A DNA stretch of 64,000 nucleotides. It comes from Turnera subulata. Lineage: Eukaryota > Streptophyta > Magnoliopsida > Malpighiales > Passifloraceae. Positions 10,257 through 21,013 of the stretch are shown one piece after another. Position numbers and translations under genes: made by a program. The first letter of the stretch is position 1; every line of letters begins with the position of its first letter. The notes below the pieces were generated by a model. It was not told where the DNA came from. It saw nothing but the letters and a program-made list of their open reading frames with translations, and did no database searches. The stretch lies in assembly GCA_028386065.3 (NCBI GenBank), contig JAKUCV010006170.1:62001-126000 (forward strand), in the 5' to 3' direction.

Positions 10257-10324
10257 AAAAAGTTCAAAACTTCATATGGAGGTCATTACATAATGGTTTG
10301 ACTGTCAATTTGAGTATGTGAAAA

Positions 10325-10995
10325 AGAGGTATCAACTTGGACAGAACATGTCACATTTGCGGAGAAGCTGAGGAGACCATGGATCACTGCTACAAACCAT
10401 CAGCAATCCAACTCTCGAGGTTCTCTATTTGGTAAAACAATATGGTTGAACGTTTGAATGGGGAGAGCAGACTTGTATACCTAAAGAAAGTGGCGTTGCT
10501 ATGCTGGAATGTGTGGTTGGAATGTAACAAAGTCTTATTTGAAGGAACAACGCCAAATTAACCCACAAGTTACAATCGGTATGGCTGCTAAACAGTTTGG
10601 TGAATCTCATGGAAACTTGCCATTCATTCACGGTGCAGCTTTACCTCCAACAATGAGAATCTCAGGAAATGAGGTTTGGTGACCGTATGACTCTGGCATC
10701 AAAATCAATTGTGACACCTTTCTTATGTCGTCGAAGCTGCCTATTGGAATCGGTATTATTTGAAGAGATATATCAGGCCAAGTGGTTGATGGATTAGAGC
10801 TAAGACTTAAGAGCTCTTCTGCCATTGTTGCCGAAGCAATGGCAATTCATGAGTAAGTCCTCCTAGCGTCGGCTAGAGACTTTCCATAAGTCTTCATCGA
10901 GACTAATTCCAAGATTTGTGTTGATGTACTCCATGGCACCACTCCCGTTCCTCGTACTATCAGATCCGTCAGATATAGCTCGGTGTATCTCTATA
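10325..10995 (+). pseudogene. LINE relic: zf-RVT and RNase H-like tail
   Basis: Several frames carry plant LINE signatures in the correct order. First is RTCHICGEAEETMDHC (zinc-binding zf-RVT region, about 10340-10390), then a WNVWLECNKVLFEG segment (about 10505-10545). Next comes the start of the RNase H-like domain as IKINCDTF (about 10697), then IVAEAMAIHE (about 10825-10852), which matches the usual AELLAI-type helix. Stops and frame changes separate these pieces, so it is dead. No 3' poly-A or TSD could be assigned. Confidence 0.65.
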
Positions 10996-11645
10996 AAAAA
11001 AATAAAATATCTTTGTTGTATTTTATACTCGAAAATGTAATATGATAACTTACTGGAATTCCAAGGCTACCAAAGTTGAGGCAATGCCTGCGGTTCTTGC
11101 CCCACCTACAGAGCCGGCCTCTGTATCAAGACTAGTCTTTGAGTTAATGAAGTACTATCATTCCATGATAAAAAAAAATAATTAAAAAAAAGATCCAACC
11201 TTTCCGACCTGAGGATTTTTGGTGTCATGAGCCGGGACTCCATTGGATAATTAGAAAACTGAAAGTACTAAAATTTTACCTTTTCTAGTAGCTTCTTTCA
11301 CATGAGAATATCTTTCAGACTAGCTGGAAAAGAATATAATAAAATTAACACTCTTAATTGATTCTTTCGAATTGAAGAAAGGTTATTATATACCAATAAA
11401 ATTTTTAACCAACCATGTTCGGATTCTTATTTGGGTTCCGGCCTCGCACACCAATCAGGACTCAAATCAAGTCCAAGTTAATATAGGAAGGGAAGTACAA
11501 GCTCTTAGATGTCCGATTGCGCTTAACAGTGGACCCTGTGTTCGATCAAAATATAAGGAGTAATATAATTAGGAAGCATCTAATCAAAATTGTTATTTTT
11601 TTTCTTTGCGAAAAAAGGTTTTATATATTGATCCACGAGACAAAG
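10996..11645. other. Spacer without recognised genes
   Basis: AT-rich sequence with runs of A and T. The only ORF of note (11372-11563, 63 codons) has no recognisable domain. The last five bases (CAAAG, 11641-11645) are the left TSD of the following LTR element. Confidence 0.4.
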
Positions 11646-12219
11646 TGTTGGAAAAAATTGGAGCATGATACATAACCTGAGGCGTGCTCGGCACTGTCCT
11701 AAACAAATATTTTGCCTATGGCAAAATTCCCCAAGATTCAACAGATTCTTCAGACGTATTGGCAGGACCTCAGAAACTACCAAGAAAATTATATAAAACC
11801 CATCAACCTCAAGATTAGAGAAGAACAACAAAATGTGGGAGAGAACACTCTTCTCTTTTTTTTTTGTGATTTTCAAACAAAGAGCTCAAGCTCTATTTAT
11901 AAGCTCCAAGGCATGCTCAAAACTTAATTGACTCAAATTAAATTTTGAAATTCAATTTTGTAACTCCCACTTCAACGTTCGTAAACCGAAATAATCTGCC
12001 ACTTATTTGACAATTGAATGCTTTGACTAAATTACTGATTTACGAAATAATCTGCCACTTATTTGACAATTGAATGCTTTGACTAAATTACTGAAAAATA
12101 AAGCTGCTCAAACGTCTCAATAATTAAGCTATTAAAAAATTGATTTGAAAGGAGAAAGTGAAATAAAAGGTTATTAATCCACCGGTTTCTTTCTTTTGAA
12201 ATAACTAATTTATACAACA
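11646..12219. repeat. Left LTR of the non-autonomous element, with a 56-bp duplication
   Basis: It is nearly identical by eye to 14772-15289 except for one extra 56-bp unit. CGAAATAATCTGCCACTTAT starts at 11987 and again at 12043. The right LTR has the unit once, which accounts for the whole 574 versus 518 bp difference, so the duplication happened after insertion. Confidence 0.9.
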
Positions 12220-14771
12220 ATCCCCCACATATTTCAAAAGAAAAAATTAAAAGAAATCAACTGGGTTCTAAATACTAAAGAGTGTAATATGTCGAACCTG
12301 GTGTCCGTAGACTATGAACCAAGCCTAGACCGATAAGTCTTAACAAGCCGCGTCTATCAGTGTAACAAAATGGTTACTATGAACTGATCAACACTTTGGC
12401 AAGTCAGTATTCTTACCAATCATATTACACCCGCACAATTCTTGGTGTTATCGCGGTTTTGCGCATTTCGGCCGTGCGCGCGCCTGGAAATTCTTTAGTG
12501 CTCTAGAGGTGTGCCTGGAAATACAACCTCATAGGAACGGCCCCATTCCACACTCATATAGGTGATCTCATCAAGTGTATACTACAAGTTATACACCACC
12601 CATAAGGGATATGAAGATCATTAAGAGTCTAGCTCATCCTCTCGATCAATGCAGTCTAGTACTATTTTCCACACCATAGGAAGGGACAAAATACGAGTAC
12701 TAGCAGAATTAATCAGTGACTTGTTAATACCCATATGAACCTGTTTCACGGGATCTCCGATCACGCAGGTGGGGTTACCATCACTAATTAATTTCAGTCA
12801 GGCATAATAAAATCCCATTCCCCTCGATGTTTTGTTTATTAATTCTCTTCCCGGGGTTTGTCAGATGATCGGTCAAATCACTTCTGACTTCACATAATAT
12901 ATGGAAATTTTATTCCATCTCTCAATAGCGCTACTTTACCAAAGGTATTAATTATATGCGTCTATTTCTCTCAATAGAATTTATTTTCTTCATGTTGTCT
13001 ATTGCCTCTTCGCAATTACAACGCATAGACGTTGGTTTTATTTCAACGGAATACTCGCTAAGATAATTTCAATTACTTAGCCTCAAAGTCAGCTAATTAC
13101 AATCATTTTGAATTAGTTAATTGCCAAATAATGGCACCACCATCAGCGGACTTTATACCATATGAATTAAAAAATTCATTTAACATCACTGTACTCTCGG
13201 TTAGTACAATGGAAGTCCACTGTAATATATACCATGACTTTGTGGTATATCTCAAATAATTTTTAAAGTTTGCACAAGGCAGCCCCAAAACCACAATAAC
13301 GATTGTGTATATATCGGCGGATTAATCCGCCCACTGCAACAAATTCTTAACAATTTGTGCATGCTCATACTGAGTTATCGGATCTCTTCTATATATGGGA
13401 TTTATATTAAGGGTATACTCACTAGCCAAAACTAGTACGACATCAAAGTGTCCAAACTTCTTAAGAAGTTCCTCAATTAAATATTTATAATAAGCTATCA
13501 CCTTCCCTTATAATTTTAAACCATACACAATATTTGCTTTACCATATATTAAAATTTAATGGCAAGAAAAATACTTCGATAACAAATATAACAACACCGT
13601 TATATCACACAAATGAATAAAATCATTTTTTTTTAATACACAATCAACTATGTATGGGTTCATCAAAATTCTATGGTGCTAAAATTAAGCAACTTAACAT
13701 ATAATTTTGTTTTCACAAAATTCTCGAGTTCACGAAAGTTTCTTAATTAGTTAGCACCCAATCAAAATATCTGACTTGATCAATATTAAAACAAGACATG
13801 CTATAAAAATATTTTCCACATAATTTTTCCTTCTCAAAATTAAGGAAATAAACACCCCCACATTTTTAAAAAATTTCAAGCCACTTCTTAAAGATATATA
13901 ATTTAATTCTTCACTAGCATCTTACTAAAAGATGACAAGAAAATATTCATACGAATTTTAATAAACAAACCCATAGCACATAGAATAAGAATAATTTCAC
14001 ATAAATTATTTAACCAATGATATCGCTAATAAAACCTTGATTACAAAAGCCTTTTGATAAACACATTAATTTGCTTATTATACTAACGCCAAATTCCACA
14101 TTAATCCCGAATTTACACAATAATATCATACAAATTTAATTTATATGATCATAAGGTACATATGAGAGCCAAGATTTATTCAAATGTGAGTTTTAGAAAA
14201 ATTTATTTATTCCAAGAATTTTAACAATTCTGGAATCTCAAAGGCAAATATGTCTCTCTTCATCCCTTACTAGAGTGTAAGAGGAAACAACTTATAGTAG
14301 CATCTTAATGCACCACTTAATTCTTTATACAAGACAAGTTTGAGTCACATAAATTTATTTACTCACATTTGCCACAAAATATTTTTTTCGAGAAATGATC
14401 TCAACTCTAATATCATCTCCTAAACCAAATCAAATTTTGAATTAGGAGGATTTTCATTTCTCATGCCACTTTTATATTTATATAAATAAAATTATTTGGC
14501 TCATTCACAAATAGAATAAATACCTTTACTTAAATCGGGATTAGATTTCACATAAGGCTTGTAATCAAGATTTTATTAGAGGACATACCTTTCACCAGGC
14601 TAGCTTTTATTCTTTTCCCCATATATGCAACCTTGATTTTCTCCTTTGCACCTTTTAGTTTCTCTTCAGCCATTAGCTTTGTAAAAGCATATATCAACCA
14701 AAAAAAATTTTGCAAGAACAACGTTCATAAGAGAAAACTAAAGAAGAAGACAATAAAATATTCCTTTAGAT

Positions 14772-15289
14772 TGTTGGAAAAAATTGGAGCATGACACATA
14801 ACCTGAGGCGTGCTGGGCACTGTCCTAAAGGAATATTTTGCCTATGGCAAAGTTCCCAAGATTCAACAGATTCTTCTGCCTGTATTGGCAGGACCTCAGA
14901 AACTACCAAAAAAAGTATATAAAACCCATCAACCTCAAGATTAGAGAAGAACAACAAAATGTGGGAGAAAACACTCTTCTCTTTTTTTTTTGTGATCTTC
15001 AAACAAAGAGCTCAAGCTCTATTTATAAGCTCCAAGGCATGCTCAAAACTTAATTGGCTCAAATTAAATTCTGAAATTCAATTTTGTAACTCCCACTTCA
15101 ACGTTCGTAAACCGAAATAATCTGCCACTTATTTGACAATTGAATGCTTTGACTAAATTACTGAAAAACAAAGCTGCTCAAACGTCTCAATAATTAAGCT
15201 ATTAAAAAATTGATTTGAAAGGAGAAAGTGAAATAAAAGGTTATTAATCCACCGGTTTCTTTCTTTTGAAATAACTAATTTATACAACA
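14772..15289. repeat. Right LTR of the non-autonomous element
   Basis: Begins TGTTGGAAAAAATTGG and ends TATACAACA, followed by the TSD CAAAG. It shares with the left copy the run of T near 14980-14990 and the TATA-like site near 15019. Confidence 0.9.
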
Positions 15290-15294
15290 CAAAG

Positions 15295-18008
15295 TGCACA
15301 TGGGTCGGGTCTACCATGTGGAGGTTGTATGATTGGAGTTTTCTCCTGGAGATTTAGATGGTAGGGAAAAAAATAAATCATAATCTCGTCAATTTCATGG
15401 AGTAATGACATTAATATTAATTTTGAACAGTATTAGTGGTATGATAATACAGAAGGTCCTTAACTGCTTATAAACTGACATGATAAGCTGCATTTTTTTT
15501 TTTTGATAAACTGATAAGCTGTTGATGTCGATAAGCTCCATTAACCCGTCGCTGATCAACCACTCAAGCTCGTCCTGCAGAAGCATTGCAACTAATCTCT
15601 TATTGACGCTGTAAGAATACTCTGTAAATAAAATAACCGGCTTGATGTAATGATTTAAATACATCGTTAATCAGTAAACATTTAATAACATTGACATAAT
15701 AATATTTTAACTATATTGTTTTAATTGTTTTGATACGAAATGGATAATTGGCTAATGACGATCACAAATCAACGAATTCAGTACAATATTCTTGAATATA
15801 AACACTGAATGAATGCATCTCCAAGTACTACTACAATATATACATATAGTCGTATGATGTGCTCTATAGGCCTAGGGTGGAAAATGGAATCATTTTAGCA
15901 ATTCAGACAAACACAAAAGTGGCTTGCGATGTAATTGCCTGACAAATCGTAAAATAAACACATTTGGTAATTAACGGAGTGTTAGTGTTTAGTTCTTCTT
16001 TTTGGTTCAAATTAAGCCGCAAACTCAATACCATATTACCATATATTCATCAAATTAGTAACTAATATGTTCGTACTACGTACCTACCTACTTAAAAATG
16101 TTTCGCTGACCCATCGCCTTCGGTGTTTTATGCAAACATGGGTTTTATATATCGATCAGGAACTGAAGATGGCATGGAAAGGTGTGGGGACCTAAAACCA
16201 TGCATGTCGTCATTTGGGCAGCATGGATTCAAGATGGGAAAATGACTGCCTGCGTGTTCTCTCTCGTTCATGCTTCACAAGGACGATGTTTACAGACCAA
16301 CCGCCGCATAACTTGATATTTTAATTTTTTGGCTGAAGAAAATATCGGGAGCCGGCCATGCATATAATGAGAGTGCTTTAATTTGCCTACAAATGCCTAT
16401 AATCAGCATCAAACATTTCGACAAAAAAAACAACAGTATCAACATAGATAGATCACTCGTATTTAGCTTTTCTTGTCTATTAGCTAGCTATAGGGAGGTT
16501 GGTGCGGGAAGCATGCACCATGCTTGTGCATTACACACACACCTCCGATTTCATGCAAAATTTCCACCCCAATCCCATCCCCTCCAGATGCATTTGGGGA
16601 ATATATAGTATAACAATATTCTAATTAAATTCCAGCAAAAAATTACTACACATTTCATGTAAGGCTTCTGTAGCCTTCTTCTTCCTGTATTTGTTGTCTG
16701 CTACTCTTCTCTTGTGTACCTTTTGTCTTGCTAGCTGCTGTCATTGCTTTGATGACACACTATGTGTTTGCCTCTTAATAATATCCATCGTTTTCATAAA
16801 AAAAAAAAAAATCATCATCTGTGTACAAACTAACAATTTGATTCTGCGAGATGCTTGGCACCACATTCTAGGGTGACCTAAATCACCATATGGACGCACC
16901 TCGACTAAGACCTCGCATTCATAATGTCGGTGAAGTGATAAATCACTTGAAACAGTACCTGAAACTTCCCATTGTACAGGGTAATAATTAATAAATTAAG
17001 CCAATAATATATAAGTAAAAATACTGTCTACCATGTTAAATAAGTTAACAAACATACTACTTGGTACGTTTTGGAAGCTCCTATACATTGCGAGTATCCT
17101 CCAATCTTGATGCTGGTGTGATATAATTATCACTGATCAAATCTGAATATAAATTAAGGATGTTTGACGACAAGGTACGTAGAGGCCTTTAGCATAAAAA
17201 AGAAAAGGTGGAGGCCTTTTTGGGTTGGAAAAGGTGTCTTTAGTGCTTTCATAGAAGCAAGTTGTTGCGTCGGCTTATGTTTAATTAAGCAAAGCAAGAA
17301 GTTCACTTCTGTTCTATATTATATATCCTATTTATATTCAATAGCAGATGCTCTGCACATTTGTTAGCTTTCGTGCTCTAGCTAACTACTTTTTTGTTAC
17401 ATTCCTCCTACTGAGCCCTGAAGTAACATAATAATTTGTCCTAGCAAAATTAGAAATACTGTTCGTAAAGTGATATCTATTCTATCTTTACTGATCTCCC
17501 TCTCTCAACTCGTCTTTGCAATTGAGATTCCCTTGATAAGGCATCTAACCAATAGAAAATAGGTACAAAAGATGATAGCATATCACTTGTTCCTTGCATA
17601 AGTACCTTTGTTCACGAATCATACGAATATTCCCTCTTCTGCACATGCTTTAGTCAAGCATGGTTGTGTCAAAAAAAAAAAAAATGATGCATGATTATTT
17701 ACTCAAGTTGCCTTCTGATTCCAAACTACTAACACTTGGCACGAGAAAAGATTCCGACCTTTCATCACTATATAATTGTAAATTTCCAGTAACGTTGTTG
17801 CATTTTTATTTATTTGTAATGTTTTGCTGCTGCCAAATTAGTTTATAATTACGAGCCAACAGTTCCACTACTCAGTTCTTTCAATCATTGATTCGATATT
17901 ACACGGACAAAAAATGATTGATCATTCTGTATGAAACTTTGAACAAGACTAGTTCAGGAGTACTAATGAAAAAACACAGAGAAAGCTACGTGGAGCATAT
18001 TTCGGTTT
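15295..18008. other. Non-coding spacer, part of it duplicated downstream
   Basis: No gene model can be supported. 17290-17760 is an old duplicate of 27250-27670 (see that entry). A run of A at 16799-16812 follows a T-rich stretch and could be a retroposon tail. A minus-strand ORF near 15481-15664 (NKRLVAMLLQDELEWLISDG) looks protein-like, but I do not recognise it and it has no flanking exons. Confidence 0.4.
17290..17760. repeat. Diverged segmental duplicate of 27250-27670
   Basis: Collinear landmarks are AGCAAGAAGTTCxCTTCTGTT (about 17291 and 27251), CAGATGCTCT (about 17345 and 27295), GATAAGGCATC (about 17535 and 27457), GCACATGCTTTAGTCAA (17641 and 27581) and CTTCTGATTCCA (about 17712 and 27633). 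Spacing agrees to within about 20 bp. The copies are non-coding, lie 10 kb apart and are diverged, so the duplication is old. Confidence 0.7.
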
Positions 18009-18145
18009 TTTTTTTTGTTTTGGCGGGGCAAAGTAATTAATGTCTTTCATTTCAAGGGCTATAGTGGCAACTGTTACAAATTATTACAGTATTGATTTTG
18101 CTTTACATCCTTTAGCAACCCAATCAGCTACAAGAGTTTAACTTA
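18009..18145 (-). mobile_element. LINE 3' end fragment
   Basis: Read on the minus strand, a LINE RNase H C-terminus appears as ADWVAKGCKAKSIL, followed by a short untranslated stretch and an A-rich tail (the T run at about 18009-18018 on the plus strand). It is strongly 5'-truncated. I could not define a confident TSD. Confidence 0.55.
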
Positions 18146-18725
18146 TGTGGAATTTGCTAAATGAATTATCTATTAAAGAATGGCAGCTGCTATATGGAGA
18201 AAATTTTCCTACACTACAGTTCGATTCTCCAAAGGTTATTCTGTTTTTCCTTTGAAGACATTTGCCGATGATTGCGAATTGATCTTTGGACTTCTGAAAA
18301 TCAAGCAATCACTTACCCACTGCATCAAGTATATAAGGTATAGATATGTTTTGTCTTGTTTGTTTGAAATGTATTTATTAGCTAAGCATACGAAATTAAT
18401 TAATGCAATCTATCATTTGAACAAATTCCTCCTACTAACAGTAAAAGCTAAGTTCGATAAGGACATTCTCATCAAAAAAACAAAAAACTTTGATAAGGAC
18501 ATGATGTCTGATATTTTTGTTGAACTGCCTACTTGTATAGTAGTAAGTACTAACTCATATACTCCGATTAAGACAGCCTACTTTTATGACCATAATTAAG
18601 TCTTTAATATTCTTGCCTACCATCCATAATGATAAGTTGCGTAATGCAAACCAGTTTATCAAAATATGTGCAATTTTAATTATCACTTGCCAATTTTTTT
18701 TTATATTCTATCACTAGAATGGGTG
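18146..18725. other. AT-rich spacer
   Basis: A 139-codon ORF (18180-18599) is present, but it is AT-rich, Lys/Ile/Leu-heavy and shows no domain I recognise, so I do not call it a gene. Confidence 0.35.
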
Positions 18726-18912
18726 ATGTTAGCAAGTAAAACGCCGGGAGTAGTCCGCAAATCGGGGAGAAAACAAGCGAGGCCCAAGTGAGATCCACAC
18801 TCGTGGGCTTAGACACCACAAAGTAACCCAAAACCTTAAGGCATTGGGTACATGGGTCCATTCCACTTATATTTTACTCACTTGGTCTCTTTCTATCCGA
18901 TGTGGGACAAGT
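18726..18912 (-). repeat. TRIM-like repeat fragment
   Basis: In minus sense this begins TCCCACATCGGATAGAAAGA and contains ATGCCTTAAGGTTTTGGGTT. Both stretches resemble sequence recurring in plant miniature LTR elements and related repeats. Ends and TSD are not resolved. It lies just upstream of the LINE but is not part of it. Confidence 0.4.
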
Positions 18913-19122
18913 ATTCATACTTGAACACCGAACAGGTGAGTCTTCCAATTTTTTAAAAAATCTGAATAAAAGAGCTAGAAAACATAACAGAACAGGTAAA
19001 TGCCCAGGCTTTACAAGAAAACTTCAAAGAACTCGAGATTTAAAGAAGTAAAAACCAATAAAGACTTAGAGACCACTTTTTCTGACTTGCTCTGACTTGA
19101 AAACCGTGCCCACCTAACCCTC

Positions 19123-20991
19123 ATGGAACCCCAAGCCGAAACCCAACCAGTTACCCATCTTGATCCAAAGAACACTGAACCTCCCCTAGGAGACCCAGAT
19201 CTGGCTACTCCGATCAGCGAGGAAGGAAGAAGTACCAAGAAAGTGCGTCTGGAAAGGAGGGAAGAGGAAACCCCCCAAGTTGTAGAAGTGACCATGGAGG
19301 ATCCTAAGATGAGCTACAAGGATAAACTAGCCAAGGGTAACAATCAGGTGGCAGCTGATGATCCATGGGCAGTAGAGGAGGAAACTGAAGTGGAAGAAGG
19401 CGACATTGAGCTTCAGGAGGATGATGATGGAGTGAATGTTGTGCTATCGGATTCGTTCAAACAAAGATTGGACAAGCCTTGGGAGAAAGCTGTAATTGTT
19501 AAGCTCCTAGGGCGGGACATCGGCTTCCGGGCATTGCATTCCAAGCTTCATGCGATGTGGAAGCCATCGGGTCCAATTAAAATCATAGATCTGACGAATA
19601 ACTTTTATGTAGTGAGATTATGGGATCCAACAGATCATCTTCATGTTCTTACAGGCGGTCCTTGGTCCATCTACGGGAATGCATTATGTGTTATGCCTTG
19701 GAGCCAGGATTTTCGCCCTGAATCTGGCTCGATTGATCGTGCAGTGGTCTGGGTTCAATTCCCAGACTTACCAGCTAACAAATACCACTCCAAAATCCTT
19801 AAAACTCTGGGGAATCTTGTGGGATTGACAGTAAGGATTGACAGCAAAACGGAGAGCCAATCTCGGGCCCAGTTCGCTAAAGTTGCTGTGTCCGTTGACT
19901 TGAAGAAACCATTGAAAGGAATGGTGAGGTTGGATGGTGTGTCCTATAAAGTGGTTTATGAGGGCTTACCCCAAATATGCTTTACCTGTGGTAAGTATGG
20001 TCACTCCTCTATTGTTTGTTCTTACCGTGTTTCAGCAGAGAAGGAGAATGGGATGAGTCCACCCTTGAGTGCATCGACAGATTCCAATGGGGCCAATTGC
20101 CCCACAGTGCCTGTAGAAGTCAGAACACAAGGAAAGAAAGATGAGGCCATTGGTGAATGGATGGTAGTTACACGGAGAAGCCGGAAACCGGCCAAAAATC
20201 AGGTCCACCAACAAAGGGCAGCACACCCATCACTTGCCAATCCTTCCGGCAGCAGGTTTCACACCCTAGAGGTGGAGCCGATACCTATGCCAATGGATAC
20301 GAGACCTGTTGGGCCTTCTGCCACCACCATTATAAGCCCACCTGCTTCTTCCAAGTACCAACCCATAACAAAATCTCCTGCCCAACATTCCAAGCCTATG
20401 TCTACGAACCGCAAAGCCCAAGCCACAAAAACCCCCAGTACACAGCCCAAACCGTATACCAGAAGACAAGCCCTTAAAGATATCTCTAATACCCCCAAGC
20501 AGTCCAAAAACAAGCAACCTGCAAATGATCCAAGTTCTGTATCTAACCTAAGCCCTGACAAGCCCCAACCTAAGGTAATCCTACACCGTGATCCCTCAAC
20601 TTCATCCGCACCCAGACCTGCACATTCTGCCATTGTTCTTGATGAGGTATGTCATAAAATCATTTATCCGAAGTCATTCCAAGGTGACATTGCCTCGCTA
20701 TCCCCCCAAACCCCTCAACCCATGTGTCCTGCTACTACTACATCAACCCCCCTGCACACACCCTCATACATTGTAGCTATGACCAAGGAGCCGCCTGACC
20801 TAGGTGCTTCCCAAAACCGGGTTGGGGTCCCTCTGTCGCAAGAGAGACCATCTTTGGCCTGTCAACAGAGTTATCCTCAAGAGATGCCCACTGGTCATGG
20901 TGGAGTTGTGGTAGAAAAGTTGGTGAAAGTCGAATTTGTTGATGCGGAAGGAGCCTCGGCTCCCTTGCCCAATGAGGTCCTTAGCCGCTAG
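19123..20991 (+). CDS. LINE ORF1 protein (DUF4283 plus CCHC zinc knuckle)
   Basis: This 622-residue protein presumably coats the LINE RNA and accompanies the ORF2 enzyme. Residues 1-115 are acidic and charged. About 119-283 form a DUF4283-type domain, with VIVKLLGRDIGFRAL, GGPWSI and VWVQFPDLP as recognisable blocks. A zinc knuckle CFTCGKYGHSSIVC (C-x2-C-x4-H-x4-C) is at 286-299. The C-terminal half is Pro/Ser/Thr/Lys-rich and probably disordered. The ATG at 19123 is the first in the element and gives the domain order expected for plant L1 ORF1. The frame is uninterrupted. ORF2 starts 22 nt after the stop. Confidence 0.92.
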   Translation: MEPQAETQPVTHLDPKNTEPPLGDPDLATPISEEGRSTKKVRLERREEETPQVVEVTMEDPKMSYKDKLAKGNNQVAADDPWAVEEETEVEEGDIELQEDDDGVNVVLSDSFKQRLDKPWEKAVIVKLLGRDIGFRALHSKLHAMWKPSGPIKIIDLTNNFYVVRLWDPTDHLHVLTGGPWSIYGNALCVMPWSQDFRPESGSIDRAVVWVQFPDLPANKYHSKILKTLGNLVGLTVRIDSKTESQSRAQFAKVAVSVDLKKPLKGMVRLDGVSYKVVYEGLPQICFTCGKYGHSSIVCSYRVSAEKENGMSPPLSASTDSNGANCPTVPVEVRTQGKKDEAIGEWMVVTRRSRKPAKNQVHQQRAAHPSLANPSGSRFHTLEVEPIPMPMDTRPVGPSATTIISPPASSKYQPITKSPAQHSKPMSTNRKAQATKTPSTQPKPYTRRQALKDISNTPKQSKNKQPANDPSSVSNLSPDKPQPKVILHRDPSTSSAPRPAHSAIVLDEVCHKIIYPKSFQGDIASLSPQTPQPMCPATTTSTPLHTPSYIVAMTKEPPDLGASQNRVGVPLSQERPSLACQQSYPQEMPTGHGGVVVEKLVKVEFVDAEGASAPLPNEVLSR

Positions 20992-21013
20992 GCCTCCCCA
21001 TTTTGTTATATTT

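Larger units (their letters stand above)
11646..15289. mobile_element. Complete non-autonomous LTR retrotransposon
   Basis: It has direct LTRs at 11646-12219 (574 bp) and 14772-15289 (518 bp), both starting TGTTGGAAAAAATTGG and ending TTTATACAACA. The perfect 5-bp TSD is CAAAG (11641-11645 and 15290-15294). The 2552-bp interior has no gag or pol homology and no ORF above about 65 codons. A TATA-like CTATTTATAAGC lies near 11893 and 15019 of the LTRs, suggesting plus orientation. A purine-rich AAAGAAGAAGA (about 14740) could serve as the polypurine tract. I find no convincing tRNA primer site after the left LTR (ATCCCCCACATATTTC). It belongs to the large-retrotransposon-derivative type of element. 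Confidence 0.85.

Noticed and set aside
18180..18599. 139-codon ORF as a host gene
   Set aside because: AT-rich, no domain, no splice or promoter context.
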